A stretch of DNA of 64,000 nucleotides from SpSt-333 sp040751955 (GCA_040751955.1 JBFMFY010000002.1:1-64000), one strand, 5' to 3'; positions 25,551 through 35,496 are shown, counted from the first letter of the stretch. Notes: generated by a model not told the origin, from the letters alone. A program made the numbers and translations.

Positions 25551-27731
25551 TTACCCTTTCTTTTTTGGAATCGAAAAATAGAATGTTGCGCCTTTGTCAA
25601 TCTCGCTTTCAGCCCACACGGTGCCGCCATGCCGTTGAATTATGCGGCGAACATTGGCAAGTCCGATGCCGGTTCCTTCGAATTCCACAGCACTGTGCAG
25701 CCGCTGAAAGACGCCGAATAATTTGTCTTTGTATTCCATATTGAAACCGACACCGTTGTCGCGAACGAACACAACAACTTCATTGTCACGCGGTGACGAA
25801 CCTATCTCGATATGTGCTTGTTGACGAGTCCGAGTATATTTAACGGCATTTTCAATCAGATTTTGGAATACAAGACGAAGCAGAGAAAGATCTCCTTCAA
25901 CCACCGGGAGCAAACCAATATTCCATTTGATACTACGCTGTTCTATATCTTTTTCCATCCGTCGGAGAAGTTCATTAACAATCTGTCCCATATCTACTTC
26001 CGTGGCGTGCATTTCAACCCTTGCCATGCGTGAAAAGACAAGCAGTTCATCAATCAACGTTCCCATCTCTTTTGCGGATGAGGCAACCGTGTTCAGGTAC
26101 CGGCGGCTTTTCTCATCCAGCCGGTCAGCGGCATGCTTTAACAGAAGATCGACAAAACCGTTTACGTGCCGCAGCGGCGCTCGCAGATCGTGAGAGACGG
26201 AATAGCTGAATGATTCAAGCTCTTTGTTGGACGCTTCCAATTGTTTTGTACGTTCCGCTACAAGTTCTTCCAAATGTTCGCGGTACGATTTTAATTCTTT
26301 CTCCTGGAGTTTTTCTTTCGTTATATCAATGGAAAGAATGAAAACACCCTCCGGTACGGGTTCGATGCTCAGATCGAACCATCCTACAGATCCATCGGGA
26401 TATACAAACTCATTCTCCAGATGATGGGGAGTCCGCTGATCCAGGCATTGCTGCAAATCTTTGAAGAACGGAGAATGTTCAATACCAGGGTACACTTCCA
26501 TCATCGTTTTGCCGAGCAGTTTTTCTTTCGGCATGCGCCCTTGTTTTGCGGCGACATCATTCAGGTAGATGTAGCGGTAATCGAAGCCGATAATCTGGCA
26601 TCCCTCCTGCAGACTGTCGAGCGTTGTTCTGTATCGCTCTTCAGATCGTTGAAGCGCCTCGATTGCACGATGTTTTTCGGTGATATCATTGGCGAGAACA
26701 AGTTTTCCCTCTCTTCCGCCAAACAACAATTCGTGCGATGTTATTTCAACGTCGATGATGGTGCCGTCTTTTTTTCTGTGCTTCCAAATACTGCCGGCAT
26801 CGTGTCCCCGGTGATGCTGTCGAACATCGTCCAGAAGCCGCGGTACTTCTTCCGGTGGCCGGATCTCTTTGATGGTCATGTGCAGGAATTCTTCACGGCT
26901 GTATCCATAATGGTTTATCGCCGCGTCGTTCACCTCAAGGAAAGCAAGCGTTTCGGAATCGAAGACCCACATGGGAAGGGGATTATTCTTAAATAAGTAA
27001 CGGTAGCGTTCCTCACTCTCCTGAAGCGTAGCATCTCTTTGTTGAATCTGTATAAGCATATCATTAAAAGCATCTGATAGAATGCCCGTTTCATCGTTTG
27101 TTGTTTTCACCGCCCGAAGGGAATAATCCTGTTGTTGAGAAACTTTTTGAGCGACGGCAACCAGATTGAGAATCGGCAGAGAGATATTCCGTTCCAGTAC
27201 GGTAGCTACAAAGTATGCTACACCGAGTGCTCCCAAGAGAACAATACACGCTATTTGGATGTACGACCAGAACCGTTCTTTTTCTCTGAGTAAATCCATT
27301 CTCATGTGTATTGTACCGATACGTTCTCCGTTAACAGAGACAGGTTTGAACAAAACAATTGCATCGTTTTCATAACGAACTTCATCGGGTCCGGGGCGTT
27401 CTGAAAATCGTGCTTGCTGCCCATCGCGTGAATACACGGCAAATAATTTTCCCTCTTGATCGTAAATCGCCGCAGACATAATGCGCCGTTGTGACTTCAT
27501 TGAGCTTAGCACCCGCGCTGCATCGGTAGAATCGCGGAAGGCAAGTGCGGCGTTAATATTCTCGGCGATGATATCGGCTTTTGTTTCAATATCGTTCAGG
27601 GTAATTTTTCTGAATGTCACGCGTTCATAAATGAAAAAACCAATAAAAACGAGAACGACAGCGAACAGTGTGGTCGATAATATGACCATCTTGAGTTTTG
27701 TACTGATTGTTTTTGCATCGAACAATCTCAT
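25551..27731 (-). CDS. Membrane PAS sensor histidine kinase with CHASE8-like periplasmic domain
   Basis: This 726-residue sensor kinase has transmembrane segments at about residues 15-35 and 158-178. The extracellular stretch between them has the CHASE8-like pattern IIAENINAALAFRD followed by AAIYDQEGKLFAVYSR, like the sensor part of YfiN/TpbB. A HAMP region, two PAS domains (about 240-355 and 365-480), an H-box SVSHDLRAPLRHV and a HATPase domain with GTGIGLANVRRII follow. The gene directly upstream encodes a YfiR protein, the known periplasmic partner of CHASE8 sensors. Phosphate probably goes to the receiver encoded next. Confidence 0.9.
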   Translation of the reverse strand: MRLFDAKTISTKLKMVILSTTLFAVVLVFIGFFIYERVTFRKITLNDIETKADIIAENINAALAFRDSTDAARVLSSMKSQRRIMSAAIYDQEGKLFAVYSRDGQQARFSERPGPDEVRYENDAIVLFKPVSVNGERIGTIHMRMDLLREKERFWSYIQIACIVLLGALGVAYFVATVLERNISLPILNLVAVAQKVSQQQDYSLRAVKTTNDETGILSDAFNDMLIQIQQRDATLQESEERYRYLFKNNPLPMWVFDSETLAFLEVNDAAINHYGYSREEFLHMTIKEIRPPEEVPRLLDDVRQHHRGHDAGSIWKHRKKDGTIIDVEITSHELLFGGREGKLVLANDITEKHRAIEALQRSEERYRTTLDSLQEGCQIIGFDYRYIYLNDVAAKQGRMPKEKLLGKTMMEVYPGIEHSPFFKDLQQCLDQRTPHHLENEFVYPDGSVGWFDLSIEPVPEGVFILSIDITKEKLQEKELKSYREHLEELVAERTKQLEASNKELESFSYSVSHDLRAPLRHVNGFVDLLLKHAADRLDEKSRRYLNTVASSAKEMGTLIDELLVFSRMARVEMHATEVDMGQIVNELLRRMEKDIEQRSIKWNIGLLPVVEGDLSLLRLVFQNLIENAVKYTRTRQQAHIEIGSSPRDNEVVVFVRDNGVGFNMEYKDKLFGVFQRLHSAVEFEGTGIGLANVRRIIQRHGGTVWAESEIDKGATFYFSIPKKKG

Positions 27732-27738
27732 GCATTCC

Positions 27739-28326
27739 TCACAACGGATTGATGATCTTTGCCAGGCGAAGCAGTTTTGAACTTGCCTTCAAATCGCCTT
27801 GTTTCAACGCCATTAAATTTATTTTGAACCGCACTTTATTCTTTTCCAAATAAAATCCGATACCGCCTCCCCGTTCTCCGAAATTGTCAATATCGCTTAC
27901 GGTAAGAATCGATGATTCGTTGAGGCGTTGCAGCCGTTCGTGCAATGCATGCTTTTCCGAGGCGCTGATGAAGACCGCATGACATTTGCCGATCTCATTG
28001 ATAGAGCGGAACCGCGTGATGAGAACAGGATGAGTACCGATCTTTTCATTGCGGAACGTCTCATCAATGATGTCTCCAAATGGATCGTCACCGACAATAG
28101 AGAGAATGATCGGGGATTGATCTTTTTCTATGACGGAATCCGGCCATTCGACAAACTGAAGAAAGTTCAGAAGATAGACCGCTTTGAATCGGTATTCGAT
28201 CTCTTTTTGATTTTGAGAATATGATATCATTGAAACAAAAAGAATATTCACGGCTATCAGAACGGCGATATTGAGCCCCGTACCGCGCTTGTAATTTTTG
28301 ATGTTCTGTCTGTTGATCGTACTCAT
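27739..28326 (-). CDS. YfiR family periplasmic protein (DUF4154)
   Basis: YfiR proteins are periplasmic regulators; in Pseudomonas YfiR represses the CHASE8-domain cyclase YfiN. This 195-residue copy has an N-terminal hydrophobic segment (about residues 18-36), then the family core YRFKAVYLLNFLQFVEWPD, IVGDDPFGD and the C-terminal GIGFYLEKNKVRFKINL. It overlaps the end of the TonB receptor gene by four bases and precedes the CHASE8-like kinase by seven bases, so it likely binds that kinase's periplasmic domain. Confidence 0.92.
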   Translation of the reverse strand: MSTINRQNIKNYKRGTGLNIAVLIAVNILFVSMISYSQNQKEIEYRFKAVYLLNFLQFVEWPDSVIEKDQSPIILSIVGDDPFGDIIDETFRNEKIGTHPVLITRFRSINEIGKCHAVFISASEKHALHERLQRLNESSILTVSDIDNFGERGGGIGFYLEKNKVRFKINLMALKQGDLKASSKLLRLAKIINPL

Positions 28327-30256
28327 AATGACACCGTTAACTTTCCGAATACTTCGCGGCCGATTTGGTAGCGCGTTAAAGGAGATCCGAATTCAGGATG
28401 CCACGGTTCTGTAATATTCAGAAGCAGCAGCGCTACCGTGATATTATCCGTTATTTTTTTTTCGATGCGGGCATCTACCGCTGTGTATGCCGGGACCGGG
28501 GCATTAGCATTGGGCAGCGCATCGATATATCGCGCCCAAAGATCAATTTCCCAATCTTCTCCAATATCCATTATTGATTGCACGAAGATGCGATGCTTCG
28601 GATCGTTCCCTTCCCCTAATCCTTTATTGGCATCGTTACTCCATGATTTTGCCGTAATTGTTTTCCGGAAATACATATGCGATGTTTTCATCTTCCACCA
28701 CGGCGCAAGATGAACAGTTACCGCTGCTCTCGAGCCATACGTTGTCGCTTCCAATCCATTCTTCAACATGAGCGTTGAATCCTGCTGAACTTCCACGCTG
28801 CGAATGTCATCATATGTATTGTAATACAACGCCGCATCGACAAGAATATGTTTGAACAGATAGGTGCGATATCCCGCCTCGTAAGCAAGAACCTTCTCCG
28901 ACACAAATCCCGAACCGCCCGCAAGCCGATAGGGGGGGTGCCCGGAACGTAAAAATCCCGATCAATGCGCGATGGAGTGCGAACTGCCCGTGTGACTGAA
29001 GCCCAGAGAAATTGTTCTTTGTTTAAACTCCACCCGAACGAAATTCTGGGTTGGTACTCAAAACCGGAGAAATCATTGTCGCTGAATTTGCTTCCAACTG
29101 TTACTTTCATTCCGCCGCCGAGTGAAACGGCATCCTGAATGAAAGCATTGTACTCCTGCGTTCGAAGATTCGGCGGCAAAAATGCCAATGCGGCTGAATT
29201 ACCCACCCGGTCATTTGAATTTCTGAAACCAAGTCCCCAGTTTAACTCATGCACCTGCGCGATGTTCATCTGGTGCTCGAATTCAATGTCGAACGTTCCG
29301 AGGTCTTCACTGAAAGTATTAGGAATCCGTCTGTGGGAGTAATCAAAAAAGGATCGAAGTGATAGTGAAGAGACATCCGAAACCGTATGATGCCATGATG
29401 CAAGAATATTCCCCCCCTCCATTCGCGCCGTTATATTCGTCCGTTGGTTTTCCTTCAGCCGGTACGCGTCACCCTGAATGGTAAGTGCATCAGCGGGAGA
29501 AAGATCATGATCAATGCGGAAACCACCCTGCAATCCGGACCATCCATCGTTTGGATCTCCACCCCTTTCCAGTTTCGTCTCGTCCCGCTCAAAATACTTC
29601 AGATACGTTCGGTGGGAACCGGAGCCGCCGAATGTTCCGCCGGAGCGGGCAGTGAATGAAAAGTTTTCACGTATTCCCGCTCCTGCTTCAATTAGCAAGG
29701 GAGAGCCGGCTGTTTCGCGGGAGCTCTTCGTAATAATATTGATGATACCGTTCACAGCGTTTGTTCCCCACAACGTCCCCCCGGGACCGCTGATCACTTC
29801 TATCCTGTCAACATCGTGCAGAACGACATCCTGCACATCCCAAAAGACGCCTGAATATAATTGTGTGTAAACGCTTCGTCCATCGATGAGCACAAGAAGT
29901 TTATTTGCCGTGGTGCTGGTGAAACCACGCGTACTGATCGCCCATTGATTTGAATTCACCTGGGCGATATTCAAACTTGGGGCAAGCCGCAGCGCTTCAG
30001 GGATGCTTCGCGCGCCGGACCTTCGAATATCATCCTGCGAAATGACAAAAACGGCGGCAGGGGCTTCAAACCATCGTTCGCTCCGTTTTGAAACGATGGT
30101 GATGTCCATATCCATCAGATCTTCCAGAGCACGAAGTTTGAGTGATGATGTTGAAAGCGAATCGGGAAGCAATTGCGCAGTGAGCGGAAATTGACATCCG
30201 ATGATGCAGGAGATAAACAATCGTAGCATAGTCGTCGGATTTCTCATATGCTTCAT
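28323..30256 (-). pseudogene. TonB-dependent outer-membrane receptor, frameshifted in a C7 tract
   Basis: The start at 30256 encodes a signal peptide and a plug domain (VSKRSERWFEAPAAVFVISQ, ALRLAPSLN, TRGF, LVLIDGRSVY, VDRIEVISGPGGTLWG). Beta-barrel strands follow up to DFYVPGTPP. Translation then leaves frame in a run of seven C on the coding strand (28932-28938 as G). One extra C restores GTPPYRLAGGSGFVSEKV and the remaining barrel to the terminal KLTVSL strand at 28323. Both halves are otherwise intact. It is a sequencing error, a recent mutation or a phase-variable site. It is likely the ligand-import or sensing partner of the operon. Confidence 0.88.
28932..28938 (-). repeat. Homopolymer C7 (G7 on the plus strand) at the receptor frameshift
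   Basis: Seven identical bases interrupt the reading frame of the TonB receptor; eight would make it continuous. Poly-G/C runs of this length are prone to slippage in replication and to length errors in sequencing. Confidence 0.9.
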
Positions 30257-30717
30257 TCCTTTAGAATTTTATTGAACAGATCATCCGAGCGCAGATGTGT
30301 GTTGATTGCGCTCTTTATCGGGTCCGTTGAATGGTTCATTGAAACGTCGGGAAAAAAATTATTCATACACGGCATTAACATTTGGTAGAGATCCGATTTT
30401 GATACGTATCCGTCTGCACCCGCTTCTCGAGCGGCTTTTTGATATTCTTCGCTCTCATACATGGTAAGAATTATGATGCGAGGGGGATTATGTGCTGTTT
30501 TGATTACATGCGTCGCCTCAAGTCCTCCCATTTCAGGCATCGTCAAATCCATCAGAATGAGATCCGGCTTCAATTCCAATGATACTCGGATTGCCTCTCT
30601 GCCGGAAAAAGCTTTGCCGACGATGATGATTCCGGTGCCGGTTGACATCAAGAATTTTTCAATCGATTCAAGAAAGTACCGGTTATCGTCCACGAGTAAA
30701 ATTTTCACACCCTGCAT
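30253..30717 (-). CDS. Response regulator receiver protein without HTH
   Basis: This 154-residue single receiver domain has acidic pocket LLVDDNRYFLES, phospho-acceptor aspartate in LILMDLTMPEMGGLEA, ILTM switch region and GYVSKSDL lysine. It resembles the NarL/DesR receiver subgroup, but the C-terminal helix-turn-helix is missing and a short tail of about 30 residues replaces it. Its end overlaps the TonB receptor start by four bases, so it heads that operon. Confidence 0.9.
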   Translation of the reverse strand: MQGVKILLVDDNRYFLESIEKFLMSTGTGIIIVGKAFSGREAIRVSLELKPDLILMDLTMPEMGGLEATHVIKTAHNPPRIIILTMYESEEYQKAAREAGADGYVSKSDLYQMLMPCMNNFFPDVSMNHSTDPIKSAINTHLRSDDLFNKILKE

Positions 30718-30921
30718 TTGTTATTCCCGCCGATAGATTGAGTAATTATGAATTCAAGACCAATCTATCCGAAAAAGAGATTGCCGTCAATCGGGAAAAC
30801 ACCTGAGACTGTGGATCAGTAATAATAAGTAAGGAGTATTGTACAACGTCAACAATTCGAGTTATTGAAACGGCCAGACAGTGAGAATATATGGCTACAT
30901 GTGATACATCGGCGGAGTAAA

Positions 30922-31575
30922 TTATTTGAATGGCGAAATCAGCCCGCTTCGGATAGCAAACCGTACTAGTCCGGCAATATCATGAATATTCAAACGATCC
31001 ATCAAATTTGTCCGGTGTGAGTCGGCAGTTTTAAGGCTCATCCCAAGAATTGAGGCTATCTCTTTTGTGGTGTGTCCCTCGGCGATCAGTTGAAGGACTT
31101 CTCTCTGCCGGGGCGTTAATGAATCCGGTCCGCCGATTGGAAGGGTATCCGGCTTCTTGAGTTCATTCTGCAGACAGGATGAGATCGCAGGGGAAATATA
31201 TTTTTCACCGCGGGAGATTGCGAGCAACGCAAGTTCAAGTTCGACGGCGGCAGCATCTTTGATAAGATATCCTGAAACACCGATGTGTAATGCTTTCGTT
31301 ACATATTCCACCGTTGTGTGCATGCTTAGAATAATTACTTTGGTTCTATTACCCGACCTGTTGATCTGTTCGGCTGCTTCAAGACCGTTGAGGTTGCTCA
31401 TGGCAATATCCATAAGAACGATATCCGGCTCCAGTTGTTCGGTCATCTTCACAGCCATCCTTCCGTCGTTTGCCTCACCGACGACTGCAACGCCGGGAAT
31501 GTTCTCTAATAGCGAACGTAATCCTGCGCGCACAAGGGCATGGTCGTCTGCAAGGAGGACATGCATGGAAGTCAT
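30922..31575 (-). CDS. NarL/FixJ-family response regulator
   Basis: This 217-residue transcription factor has a receiver domain (LLADDHALVRAGL, aspartate in DIVLMDIAMSNLNG) and a LuxR-type helix-turn-helix (LTPRQREVLQLIAEGHTTKE, then LGMSLKTADSHRTNLMDRL). It follows its likely partner kinase after 13 bases. It may control the downstream receiver-TonB receptor operon, which starts about 200 bases further on the same strand. Confidence 0.95.
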   Translation of the reverse strand: MTSMHVLLADDHALVRAGLRSLLENIPGVAVVGEANDGRMAVKMTEQLEPDIVLMDIAMSNLNGLEAAEQINRSGNRTKVIILSMHTTVEYVTKALHIGVSGYLIKDAAAVELELALLAISRGEKYISPAISSCLQNELKKPDTLPIGGPDSLTPRQREVLQLIAEGHTTKEIASILGMSLKTADSHRTNLMDRLNIHDIAGLVRFAIRSGLISPFK

Positions 31576-31588
31576 CGCCAGTTCCTTC

Positions 31589-33829
31589 TTATACTATTTG
31601 TTCTGTCTTTTTTGGCATACCGACCGGAAGAGATACCTGTACGACCGTACCTTTTCCTTTTACCGATGTGATCTCTAAGTTTCCTCCAGTAAGATTCACA
31701 CGTTCGCGCATGCTGAGAATTCCGACCGTTGTTCCTCGTGATGCCTCTTCCATTGCCGCGGTGACATCAAATCCTTCTCCATCGTCCCGAATGGTCATGT
31801 GAATCTGCCCATCGACTACGGTAAATGTAATCTCAACATTTTGAGCATGCGCGTGTCTGGAAATATTTGTCAACGATTCCTGTGCTATTCGGAAACAGGT
31901 CGTTTCAAGATCGGTGTGGAATCTTTCGGGAAGGTCATCTGCGATGATCTGCGTTTTGAATCCGGCGCGTTCTGCTTGACGCTGCAATTGCCAATGCAGA
32001 GCGGCAACAAGGCCGAGATCGTCGAGCACGGAGGGGCGTAGGTCCAGGGAAAGATTTCGGACCTGTTGAAGACATCTGTCCAGGGTGGCGATGTTCTCTT
32101 CGATTCGCGAGTGAAGGTTTTCGGGTAAGCCGCTTTGTCCAATCACCTGAAGATCGATCTTGATTGCGGTCAAGATCTGGCCTATCTCATCGTGCAGTTC
32201 ACGGGCTATCGTGCGGCGTTCATTTTCCTGCACTTCTAACAAACGATGTGAAAGGGTTTGTGAGATATCTGCAAGCAATTGCGTTCGGTCGGCTTGAAGA
32301 CGAATCGTTTCTTCCGCACGTTTCCGTTCTGTAATGTCTCTGTAATTAACGACGATCGCCCGTACGCTTGGCTCGTGAAGCAAGTTGGTTCCTATTCCTT
32401 CAACCCACAGCCAATTGCCGTTTTTGTGTCGGATACGTGTTTCTGCTGTATCGTTTTTTCCCGGTGACTCCAGCAATCGCACCAATTTATTCAACATAAA
32501 TTCACGGTCATCATCATGGACAAGATCAAAAATATTCTTTCCAAAATACTCATCGGCAGAGTAACCAAGCATCCGTGCTGTTGCGGGTGTGGCATAGATA
32601 ATCTTTCCTGTTGCGTCGAGCAATTCTAAGCCGTCGCTTGTGTTTTCAATAAGAGATCGGAATCGTTTTTCGCTTTCGAGCAATGCCTCCGCAGCGCGCT
32701 TGCGTTCCGTTATATCCTGAGCTGTTCCAAACAACCGTGAGACAATGCCGGTATCGTTCTTTGTTGCGTATCCCGTTTCGCGAATTACTTTCTGCTGTCC
32801 GTTGCGAGTAATGATGCGATATTCGAGTTCGAACGGCTCTCCTGTTACTCTGCTTGTGGCATTCACCTGCATCGCCCTGACTCTGTCGTCCGGATGAATT
32901 CTGGATATGAATGTTTCATAGGCTATATCTGATGATGTTCTTTCAATATCGAATATGCGGTAGAGTTCTTTTGACCACCGGAGGGTAGATTTGGAAACGT
33001 CGAAACTCCAACTTCCCATCCGCGCAATCCGCTGTGCTTCTGCAAGGTCCGCTTCACTCTGCCGCAACGCTTCATCCGCCCGTTTGTTTTCGGTGATATC
33101 CCGTGCAATGCCGAGAACATATTTGACTTTTCTATTCTTATCAAATTCGGGGTACAAGTGTGAACTGAAAATTCTCGTTTCGTCACGCACGGGCCATGCA
33201 ATTTCAAATTCCGCCGTTTGCCCGGTATCGAAAACGGATTGGATGTATTTCTTGACGATCTGTACTTTTTCTTCGAACTGCTCCATTCCGATTTTTTTTG
33301 CAACAGAGCCGACGACGGTTCCAATAAATGATTCTCTCGGTACACCGTAGGCTTTTGCGACGGCGGGATTAACATACGTCCGGCGAAATGCACGGTCGTA
33401 TCGTATGATCTGGTCTGATGCATTTTCAACAAACGCCCGAAAACTTTCTTCCTCATCATGAAGTGTACGGTGGAAGGATTTCGACGATCTACTTGGTGCG
33501 CCATTCACTACAGACATAAATAGGGCAGCCAGTGAAAAGAGAATCAGATGGAAAATCCGCCCTTGCTTATCATCCGATGAATACGCCTGCGAGAGGAAAT
33601 AATAATCGATCGCGAGTACGGAAAGCAGCGTGGCGACTACACCGGGACCGAGTCCTCCAAACCAAGAGGCGAAAAATACTGCGCAGAGAAACAGTATGTA
33701 ATAAACAGAGACATGCTGTGTCTCATTCATAAAAAAGGAGACTATAAGTGTCGCCATAACCGCTGCAACTGCACTTCCGTATCGTACTATCATCGGCGGG
33801 TTAGTTTTGCTGTGAAGATTAAGTTTCAT
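31589..33829 (-). CDS. PAS sensor histidine kinase, NarX/DegS type (HisKA_3)
   Basis: This 746-residue membrane kinase starts at ATG 33829, which has a GGAG ribosome site; an ATG 21 bases upstream is the alternative. The DUF4118-like N-terminus has about four hydrophobic helices. Three PAS domains with PAC ends follow (VKYVLGIARDITENKRA, LFGTAQDITERKRA, IVVNYRDITERKRA). The HisKA_3 H-box is RRTIARELHDEIGQ, and a HATPase domain ends the protein. It pairs with the adjacent NarL-type regulator. The signal is unknown, although multiple PAS domains suggest redox or small-molecule sensing. Confidence 0.93.
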   Translation of the reverse strand: MKLNLHSKTNPPMIVRYGSAVAAVMATLIVSFFMNETQHVSVYYILFLCAVFFASWFGGLGPGVVATLLSVLAIDYYFLSQAYSSDDKQGRIFHLILFSLAALFMSVVNGAPSRSSKSFHRTLHDEEESFRAFVENASDQIIRYDRAFRRTYVNPAVAKAYGVPRESFIGTVVGSVAKKIGMEQFEEKVQIVKKYIQSVFDTGQTAEFEIAWPVRDETRIFSSHLYPEFDKNRKVKYVLGIARDITENKRADEALRQSEADLAEAQRIARMGSWSFDVSKSTLRWSKELYRIFDIERTSSDIAYETFISRIHPDDRVRAMQVNATSRVTGEPFELEYRIITRNGQQKVIRETGYATKNDTGIVSRLFGTAQDITERKRAAEALLESEKRFRSLIENTSDGLELLDATGKIIYATPATARMLGYSADEYFGKNIFDLVHDDDREFMLNKLVRLLESPGKNDTAETRIRHKNGNWLWVEGIGTNLLHEPSVRAIVVNYRDITERKRAEETIRLQADRTQLLADISQTLSHRLLEVQENERRTIARELHDEIGQILTAIKIDLQVIGQSGLPENLHSRIEENIATLDRCLQQVRNLSLDLRPSVLDDLGLVAALHWQLQRQAERAGFKTQIIADDLPERFHTDLETTCFRIAQESLTNISRHAHAQNVEITFTVVDGQIHMTIRDDGEGFDVTAAMEEASRGTTVGILSMRERVNLTGGNLEITSVKGKGTVVQVSLPVGMPKKTEQIV

Positions 33830-34258
33830 AACACTCCAATTCAGAGACATAAACCATATAAGAAATCTATCTCAGGCGGCATTGTGTTACATCTGTAATT
33901 TATTCAAATCTATAAAACCTGCAATGATTCAAGATATAATAGTCCGATTTAAATTAGATCGGATGTTTCAAATGTTGCTTCCTTTATATACTTGTACACG
34001 AAAAATTAAAAAAACAGAGCGGAAAATAGGAGTTTATTTTAAAAGGATCGAAAACGTAGCAAAACCATAGATTTTTTTAAATCTCTTGAAGTTAAATTCT
34101 TAGCTGTTTGTGGAGCATAGTCATTCCCGCGAGAATCTACCAGTAATCCTCCATTATGGTGCCGTTGAACAACTTTCGAGCAGAACAACGATATTCGCAT
34201 ATCGAAAAGAATTGTGTACTTTACCGATATCTATATTTTCAATACCAATCAAAAATCT
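33830..34258. other. 429-bp divergent intergenic region
   Basis: This A+T-rich stretch separates the NarX-type kinase from the VOC gene. No credible gene was found; short ORFs in it lack family features or ribosome sites. It contains two small inverted repeats, TCCGAT/ATCGGA (33943-33963) and CGATAT/ATATCG (34189-34204). The second lies 55 bases before the VOC start and could be an operator. Confidence 0.5.
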
Positions 34259-34948
34259 ATGAAACTTGGCTCATTGGCATTTCTTACCTTTTATACCCAA
34301 AACATTGATTCGGCAAAAGCCTTCTTCAATAATCTTGGGTTTAAAACCATCTCAACGGAGAATCAGACTTCGCTTTTGACGGACGGTGCTATGTACTTTG
34401 ACATTCGATCATCGGATCGATCTGCGACGGTACTGTCATACATTTCCTCTGATATTGCAAACAGGATCGAAATGGCAGTTAACCTGGAACTGAGAATTGT
34501 TGAACAATCGGAGCACCATGCAATCATCCTCGAACCAAATGGATTGAACATTCTCATTGTCGATTCGACAGTGGTTTCGCTTAAAGAATTTGCCCCCAAG
34601 CCAATCTCTTTGTGCGGCGCCCTGTACGAGGTAAGCCTGGAAACGGACGACGTTGAAAGATCAATCACATGGTGGCACAATGTCGGATTCAAGGTGACAA
34701 CACGAAAAGAAACATGGTGCACACTTGATGACGGAAAGATCAGAATCGGATTGTACAAACGGGGAACGTGTTACCACAAATTCAAAAATCCATCATTGAC
34801 TTACTTTGAACCCGACATGCAATTGAGAATTACAGAATTGCAAAAGAGAGGTATAACATTTGTGCAGGATGAAAAAGAAATTGGAATGGAAGGTCACGCA
34901 ATCGCAGAGTCGCCGGACGGACAATACTTCTTCTTGTTTAAAGTATAG
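34259..34948 (+). CDS. VOC (glyoxalase/bleomycin-resistance fold) protein, two modules
   Basis: This 229-residue protein starts at ATG 34259; an earlier in-frame start adds 15 residues of doubtful value. Two VOC half-domains are visible, beginning LAFLTFYTQNIDSAKAFFNN and LYEVSLETDDVERSITWWHN, with the closing strand HAIAESPDGQYFFLFKV. Metal ligands are not obvious enough to name a reaction. Such proteins act in detoxification or antibiotic sequestration. Confidence 0.82.
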   Translation: MKLGSLAFLTFYTQNIDSAKAFFNNLGFKTISTENQTSLLTDGAMYFDIRSSDRSATVLSYISSDIANRIEMAVNLELRIVEQSEHHAIILEPNGLNILIVDSTVVSLKEFAPKPISLCGALYEVSLETDDVERSITWWHNVGFKVTTRKETWCTLDDGKIRIGLYKRGTCYHKFKNPSLTYFEPDMQLRITELQKRGITFVQDEKEIGMEGHAIAESPDGQYFFLFKV

Positions 34949-35028
34949 AAACATACTTCGTTCGGCGATGGTTAAACAGCCGCCGAGGTTTCTGTGCGAG
35001 AATTCAACTCTTGCACGACAACGTAAAA

Positions 35029-35490
35029 CTATCTCTTCAGCACAAAATCCACCTCAAGCATATCGTACTCCGTAACCTTCATGCCTAATTTTTTGTACAC
35101 GGCGCGGGCTTGTTCGTTTTGCTTCTCAACGTACAATCGCAGCCCACAGACATTTCCTTCTTTTTTTGCAAGGGATACGGTATGTTCATACAGTGATTTG
35201 AATATTTTCTGCGCGCGAAACGCTTCTTTGATGTACACGCTCTGTATCCACCAGAAGACACCGTTGCGCCAGTCACTCCATTCGTATGTGATCATCAATT
35301 GTCCGGCAATCTCGCCGTTAGCCTCTGCGAGCAGATAAAATCCTCTCGCAGTATCATCGAACATGGCATTGACGCCGCGCAGCGTCCGTTCGAAATCGAG
35401 ATCAAAATGTTCGGTCTCTTTTGCGAGCGCTACATTGAATCTTGCAATTATCTCAGCGTCCGTACGTTGTGCTGTACGTATTGTTGTCAT
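35029..35490 (-). CDS. GNAT-family N-acetyltransferase
   Basis: This 153-residue protein begins TIRTAQRTDAEIIARFN and has the GNAT core WWIQSVYIKEAFRAQKIFKSL and YVEKQNEQARAVYKKLGM near the C-terminus. The pattern is that of Rim-like or aminoglycoside-type acetyltransferases, but the substrate cannot be told. It follows the beta-barrel gene on the same strand after six bases. Confidence 0.9.
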   Translation of the reverse strand: MTTIRTAQRTDAEIIARFNVALAKETEHFDLDFERTLRGVNAMFDDTARGFYLLAEANGEIAGQLMITYEWSDWRNGVFWWIQSVYIKEAFRAQKIFKSLYEHTVSLAKKEGNVCGLRLYVEKQNEQARAVYKKLGMKVTEYDMLEVDFVLKR

Positions 35491-35496
35491 AGAAAA

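Noticed and set aside
33882..34070. 62-residue ORF in the gap before the VOC gene
   Set aside because: No ribosome site, A+T-rich low-information sequence and no similarity recognised.
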